Shown one piece after another: positions 58,876 to 64,000 of a DNA stretch of 64,000 nt (position 1 is its first letter; each line of letters begins with the position of its first letter). The DNA comes from Celoporthe dispersa. Taxonomy: Eukaryota; Ascomycota; Sordariomycetes; Diaporthales; Cryphonectriaceae. The translations under genes and the position numbers were made by a program. The notes below the pieces were generated by a model. It had not been told where the DNA came from. It worked only from the letters and a program-made list of their open reading frames with translations, and searched no databases. The stretch covers positions 607,837 to 671,836 of the forward strand of contig WAID01000010.1 of NCBI GenBank assembly GCA_016584495.1, read 5' to 3'.

Positions 58876-58880
58876 GATTT

Positions 58881-61846
58881 CGACTTTATTCCAATTTTCT
58901 AATATAATTGATAATCAGATTATTAATAATCATAATATTTCTGAATATTTTATAAAGTTTGCAAAGCTTCTAATTATTTAAGATATAAGCTTTTTAGCTA
59001 AAAAAGAGAGTATAATGCTTTCGATTAATATAATAAGAGTATTCAATAAATATACGAATTTTCCAATTATATTTTCAATAGCTATATTAAATAGCTTTTA
59101 TAATTAGAATATTACTCTAATATTCTATCTTATTCTTTATTTTGATAGTAGAAAGTATATATTTATTTAAGCTATACTGGATTTAGAAGCTAAAATAAGT
59201 CTGATTTCTTTAATACTTTGCATTAAGCTTAAGCTGCTTTATATATCTACTATCAATATTATATTCAGAATCTATAATAGATCTAATATAGTATTAATTG
59301 AAGTATTTAAGATTAAAATATTCTATAGAGATTTCTCTAAATAAATTATTTTCTATATTATAGATAATAGAATAATAATGCTGAATTATTTTATATTATT
59401 GGGAATGCTATTTATTATATAGATTAAACTTTTATTCGATTATATATATTTTGGATTTCTTTATACGAATTTCGCTTTCGGAAAGATTTATTTTATTACT
59501 ATAGTTAATAGCAAGAAGAGTCTCGAAGAAAAAGAAGCTTATATATCAAAAAACTAAATACTGATAGCTATTTTAAGAGATGCAAAGCTATTAATAGCAA
59601 AGATATCCCTTTCTAAGTATATTTCGAATCTAGAGATATACTAATAATATCTATTCCCGAAAACGAAATCGAGACAATAATTAATAATCTATCTATTAAA
59701 ATAATAGAAAGAGAATTGAAAAAAGAATATTTTCAGATTATAGGAGAGAAAGAATATTGAAGCTTTTATTTATATAGAATATATACTAAACTTTAATTAT
59801 TTTGCCTAATATAAGAATTTAAGAAAAAGAAGAAGAATATTTTAAGCTTGATTAATATAATATATAAATTAAAAGTAAGAAAGATTAAGCTTATTAATAA
59901 CTTGCAGCTGGATAAATCTATATTTAAAAGAAAGTTTGAATAAAAGCTATTTAAAATAAAGAAAATAAAGAGAGCTTAGCAATCTATAAAGCTAATCAAA
60001 TATAATAATTAGATTAAGCTAAAGTTTAGCTTTATTAATCTAGATAATTATTTTATATCTAAATACTAAGCGAATATAAAAAAGAATAATTGCAATAAGC
60101 TTAATAATAAGAAGCTTGAGATATTCAAGCATATACTCTGCAATTGTATTAAAGCATTAGCTTAGAATTTTACTAAGATTAGCCAAATTATTAAAAAAAT
60201 AGCTCTATTGCAAAAGATTAGGATTATTTTATATAAGATTTTCTAAGAAAGATATATTTCTATACTAAATATTTTCTATTAGAAATTGATTAATATTCTA
60301 AAATAGTATATTAATAGAAAGATTATTAAAAAGAATTATATATCTTATTATAATAATTAGTTTTTTATTAAAAAAAAGAATAATAAGCTATATTTGATTA
60401 ATAATGCTTAGAAATATAATAAGTATATATTCAAAAATGCTTTTATACTATTAGTATTAGATGAATTCTTAAAAGACTTTGCTATATATAAAGTATTATT
60501 ATTATTAAATTTCTTCTCTAAATATAATCAAATTCTATTATATCCTAATAGCAAAGATATAATTACTTTCTTAATACTTTTAAGCTTATTTAGAATATAT
60601 ATTCTGCTGCAAAAAGCAATTAATTTGATAGCTTAATTTATAAAGATTATAATCAGACTTTTATATAATCTTATTCTTTATATATATTAACTATTTTTTA
60701 ATAATATTTCGGTTCAAAGCTTAGTAATAATCTATAATAACGAGATATTTCCTAATATTTCAAATATCTATTATTTTATTGCTAAATATATTGCTAATCT
60801 AGATAAGATCTTAGTGAATATTGAGCTTGCTAATACTATTATCTTTATTTTCAAATCTAAATAGTATTAGATAAAAGTTAATATAATTAGATATATTATT
60901 AATTCTAATAGAAGATAGCTTTAGGATAGGAAGATTATAAAGCTTTAAGCTTAGATAATATATAAAGATATTAAAAATATTTGCTTCTTTTTTAATTTGA
61001 TTATATATTATGCAGTATAGATTTGGAATTTTGCTATTATTATATAATTATTTTATGATTTTTTAAAGAAAAGCGCATTATAATTATAGAAAGACAAATA
61101 TAAGAAAGCAATTCGAATCTTTATTCAAGCTCTTATTACTAAGCTTATTATTATTATTATCGATTATAGCTTAATTGCTAGCAAGATTATATTTATAATT
61201 GATATAAATCTTTTTAATTAGAATGCAATTCTAATGCAGATTATCAAAAGATATAGAAAGCCTGCTCGCTTTATTAATAAAATCTGAATAATTGCTGCGC
61301 AAAAGTATAATATTACTAAAAAAGAATGCTAAGCTATCTTATTTATTTTGCGATCTTTCTGCTAATATCTTTATAAATATTATTTCATTTTGGAAATCAA
61401 TGCTTATATATTAATTGATTAACTTAATAATAGAATAAATAATATATTAAATGCTTTAGTAAATAAATAGATTGCAATTATTAAGATATTCGATTTTGTT
61501 ATAAAATATATACTTAGATCGAAAAATCTAATAGCTAATGCATTTTCAAGATTATTATATTTAATCTTATTATAAGAAGATAAAAGTAGTAATATCGAGG
61601 CATAATGCGATATTTAATTCAATAGTATAAAAGCTGCTAAGATAGAATTAGTATTATTATTAAATTCTAATCTTTATTGGATCCAATAGTCAATCTAATA
61701 TGCTAAGTTTTTATGCAAAAGTATAATATTAGCAAAGCTTTCTTAATATTAGTAAAAAGGCTTTATAGCTAAGATATTGAATTACTAAGTAATTAATTAG
61801 GCTTTATAATATAAAGCTGAAAGCAAATATTTATAGCAAAGAATAG
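58881..61846 (+). pseudogene. Degenerate pol (protease, RT, RNase H) of the plus-strand element
   Basis: Plus-strand reading gives a protease-like start near 59130 (LYFDSRKYIF), weak RT-like segments around 59900-60700, and a clear RNase H block at 61130-61560 ending RSKNLIANAFSRLL, where GRxNxxADALSR is usual. Stops are frequent, with TAA and TAG at sites where CAA, CAG or TGG are expected. The GATTT site of the TRIM element lies at its left edge. Confidence 0.6.
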
Positions 61847-61937
61847 TGATGCACTGGACCACTATACTATGCAAAAGAGTATGCGTGCCTTGACTGGCAG
61901 AATAGTACGGCAAACACAGTTAAATAGGTGTGCATCA
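61847..61937 (-). repeat. Solo LTR of the TRIM-like element, duplication AATAG
   Basis: A 91-bp copy in reverse orientation to the 58.4-kb element, starting TGATGCACTGG and ending GTGTGCATCA. The 5-bp duplication AATAG is at 61842-61846 and 61938-61942. A single LTR with its own duplication shows that the 91-bp unit behaves as a true LTR. Confidence 0.9.
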
Positions 61938-62916
61938 AATAGTAGATAATCCTGATCTTTAATATTGTATTTTGAGAGAATATTATATTAAGTTTAGTTA
62001 TTGAGATTAGGATTTAATAATTGCTTAGATTAAGCAATTATATTTCTAGAAAAAAGCTATAGATAAATATTTCTAATATTATAGCAGAATATGAAAAGTA
62101 TACTAAATTTGATTCCAAAATATAGAAAGAAGGAATTATTCTTTCTATACTAAGTCAATTTTTATAAGAGTTAGTATTGATATTTAATATATAGCTAAGA
62201 ATAGCAGATTCAGATATTTTGCTAAAGCTTGATATAATCTGATAGAATATATTATTGTAAGATTGCTTAAGAAAGTTATAGCTAAGGTAATGCAGAAATT
62301 TATTCTGGAAAAGATTATTCTTATTTTTGGCTACTTTCTTAAAATTATTATAGATAGAGAGCTTGAAAATAAAACTAAAATAGCGAGATTTATTAAAACT
62401 TTGGAGATTTTGCTTATTTAAGTCTTTAGCTATAATTTTTATATCTAAAGCTAAATAGAAATAGGATATTTTTCGATTGCTAATACATTCGCTAAGCTTG
62501 CGAATATATAATTGCAATAATAGAGATAATATCTGAGAATTGCTTTTTTGCAGAAAGGATATCTATCTGATAGTTTTATAGATATAGCTTCTTTTATTTA
62601 GTATTCGGCTAGAAGCTTCTTATTCTAATTGAGATAGAAATTCCAATATAGAGAGTTTTTGCCTAATTTGTAGATTAATTGCCTTAAGAAGTATTCGAGA
62701 TATATCTTTATATAATTGCTACTAAGCAGAAAGATATACTGTATATAATTGAAGCTATGCAAGTATATTAAGAGAAAATAGTAAAAAAGGCATAGATATA
62801 TAGCTTGATAAGAAAAGCATGATTTTGCTTGAGAGATTTAGTCTTTATTTATAACTATATTAGGAAAATGAGCTATTTATGCAATACAAAGATTTTATAT
62901 AAATGGAAAAAACTAT

Positions 62917-63231
62917 TGTTGTGGTGGCTAGTAGAGTGGACCTCAGGATATAGAATATAGATAGGTTCTGAGGTCGTTCAGATATAAGAGTGCAGCCTCT
63001 GTTTATTTTTTTCTATGCTTAGAGAGAAAATAATAAAAAATCTTCCCTTCTTTTCTCAATTTGAGCCTTCTGGACAAATCTAAAGCAAGCTTTTCACTCT
63101 AACCTTATATATATATAGCCTTCGTTTGTTATCATCCTTATGATTAATTTAATATGCTTGGGTTGCATAAGCTCTTGCCTATTGCTTTGATATTCGTCCT
63201 TTCGTACAATAGCGCTCGAGATTCTAATTCA
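62917..63231 (+). repeat. LTR, family 2
   Basis: It begins TGTTGTGGTGGCTAGTAGAG and ends ATTCTAATTCA, collinear with 54697-55012. It is followed by the same internal start as at 55013, so it acts as the 5' LTR of another copy. Confidence 0.8.
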
Positions 63232-63795
63232 ATAGTATAGTAAATATAGATTTAGCTATTCAAGCTGGTAATTCAAAGCTATCTTTGTTATAGCTTATGA
63301 AAGCTAATAATAGCAGCAAATTATATTTTATAGACAAGCATACTTCTTTCCTTAATATCTTTTTTCTCTTAATTATTTTGTTTGAATATTAATATTCAAT
63401 AAGCTGCATATCATATCTAGACTCTGGATTATATCTAAAGCTTCTCGAAAGAAAGCAAAAGCTAGATAGAGAGAGAGTAATATGAGTTCCAGTCGGCAAG
63501 CAATAAACGAATTATCGAATCCGCATACCAATATTATAAAGAAACGAATTCCTTTTTCTGCAATTCCTTATCATTTTTATATAAAATCCTGCATATCTTA
63601 AGCCTATATATGCTAATATAGACACAATTTTAATAAAAATGGATTTTTAACTAGAATAATAAGTATTATACTTTTATTAAATAATATTTTGCAGTAAGAA
63701 GCAAGATAGGCAATTAAGCTTCTGATCTAAATAATGCAATTTATTAGAATATATATAGCCAAATTATTTATTTGAATTAGAGATTTATTAACTGC
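63232..63795 (+). mobile_element. Truncated internal region of a second family-2 element
   Basis: This sequence parallels 55013-55097 and 55419-55870 (for example GGCAAGCAATAAACGAATTA, then AAACGAATTCCTTTTTCTG) without the solo-LTR insertion. It ends abruptly at the telomere-type array at 63796, as if the chromosome had been broken and healed within the element. Confidence 0.75.
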
Positions 63796-63919
63796 AGGGT
63801 TAGGGTCAGGGTCAGGGTCAGGGTCAGGGTCAGGGTCAGGGTCAGGGTCAGGGTTAGGGTCAGGGTCAGGGTTAGGGTCAGGGTTAGGGTCAGGGTCAGG
63901 GTTAGGGTCAGGGTCAGGG
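63796..63919 (+). repeat. Telomere-type hexamer array, TTAGGG/TCAGGG mixed
   Basis: After AGGG at 63796-63799 there are 20 uninterrupted hexamers (63800-63919). By hand count 5 are TTAGGG (starting 63800, 63854, 63872, 63884, 63902) and 15 are TCAGGG. No other variant occurs. The G-rich strand runs towards the right end, as expected for a right telomere. Confidence 0.85.
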
Positions 63920-64000
63920 TTGACCTAACCTGACCTAGCCTGACTGTTGACTGATTTAACCCCCTGGCCTGACCTGACCTACGCTGACCTAACCTGACCA
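63920..64000 (-). repeat. C-rich degenerate telomere-like repeat of opposite polarity
   Basis: Immediately after the G-rich array the + strand switches to C-rich words (GACCTAACCTGACCTAGCC, later CCTGGCCTGACCTGACC), which are degenerate forms of the complement of TTAGGG/TCAGGG. The junction is thus head-to-head. It runs to the window edge. Confidence 0.7.

Larger units (their letters stand above)
54697..62916 (+). mobile_element. RIP-degraded Gypsy-type retrotransposon, plus strand
   Basis: A family-2 LTR at 54697-55012 (TGTTGTGATAGCCAGTGGAG to TTCTGATTTA) is followed by an AT-rich internal region to about 62916, where another family-2 LTR begins. Plus-strand frames read as RNase H near 61130-61560 (IDYSLIASKIIFIIDINLFN; FILEINAYILID; RSKNLIANAFSRLL) and integrase near 62090-62910 (IARFIKTLEI; FSIANTFAKLANI; LVFIYN; YKWKK). 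Pol stops just where the next LTR starts, earlier than usual for a Gypsy pol, so the right LTR may belong to a second copy that truncated this one. Later insertions are the solo LTR at 55098 and the TRIM elements at 58420 and 61847. Confidence 0.7.

Noticed and set aside
62155..62517. 120-codon minus-strand ORF in AT-rich DNA
   Set aside because: The plus strand of the same stretch reads as Gypsy integrase, so the minus frame is a mirror.
1..64000. CRISPR arrays, bacterial operons or ribosome binding sites
   Set aside because: The window is fungal; spliceosomal introns are common and no spaced direct-repeat array is present.

Overview
The window looks like a subtelomeric segment of a filamentous ascomycete (Pezizomycotina, probably a Sordariomycete). 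Support: short GT..AG introns with CTGAC/CTAAC-type branch sites, fungal protein families (HET domains, NACHT/ankyrin proteins, a fungal tyrosinase, a PKS-NRPS relic), C-to-T / G-to-A decay typical of repeat-induced point mutation (RIP), and a TTAGGG-family array near the right edge. No species is claimed.

Layout. 0-8 kb: decayed HET relic, AT-rich block, inverted relic of the C-A-T-reductase end of a hybrid PKS-NRPS, an intact SAM methyltransferase whose last codons run into a solo LTR, and a second solo LTR. 8-20 kb: gene-bearing DNA with a five-exon tyrosinase, a small secreted protein, a P450 fragment, a small cysteine-containing gene (uncertain model) and an atypical DHHC palmitoyltransferase. 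20-31 kb: immune-type genes in decay (HET relic, RIP-killed NACHT protein) beside an apparently intact HET gene, then AT-rich DNA with another LTR.

31.5-44.5 kb: the most interesting coding block. A large NLR-like gene (hydrolase-like domain, NACHT-like core, about 20 ankyrin repeats, ZZ-type zinc finger, acidic Ser-rich tail) is divergent to a two-exon gene for an unrecognised 326-residue protein, followed by an acidic / coiled-coil / subtilisin (S8) gene. The NLR has lost the hydrolase serine and recognisable Walker motifs. Together they resemble an incompatibility or regulated-cell-death module, which is inference.

45.5-64 kb: AT-rich retroelement graveyard. A complete Ty3/Gypsy element (minus strand, target-site duplication CTCTG) sits inside an older LTR; a second Gypsy-type element lies on the plus strand. 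A 456-bp TRIM-like mini-LTR element (duplication GATTT) and its solo LTR (duplication AATAG) have inserted in the latter. The window ends in 20 hexamers of mixed TTAGGG/TCAGGG and then 81 bp of opposite-polarity C-rich degenerate repeat.

All gene models were built by eye; splice sites are inferred from consensus and reading-frame continuity. Several single-base frameshifts in otherwise good genes lie in homopolymers and could be assembly errors.
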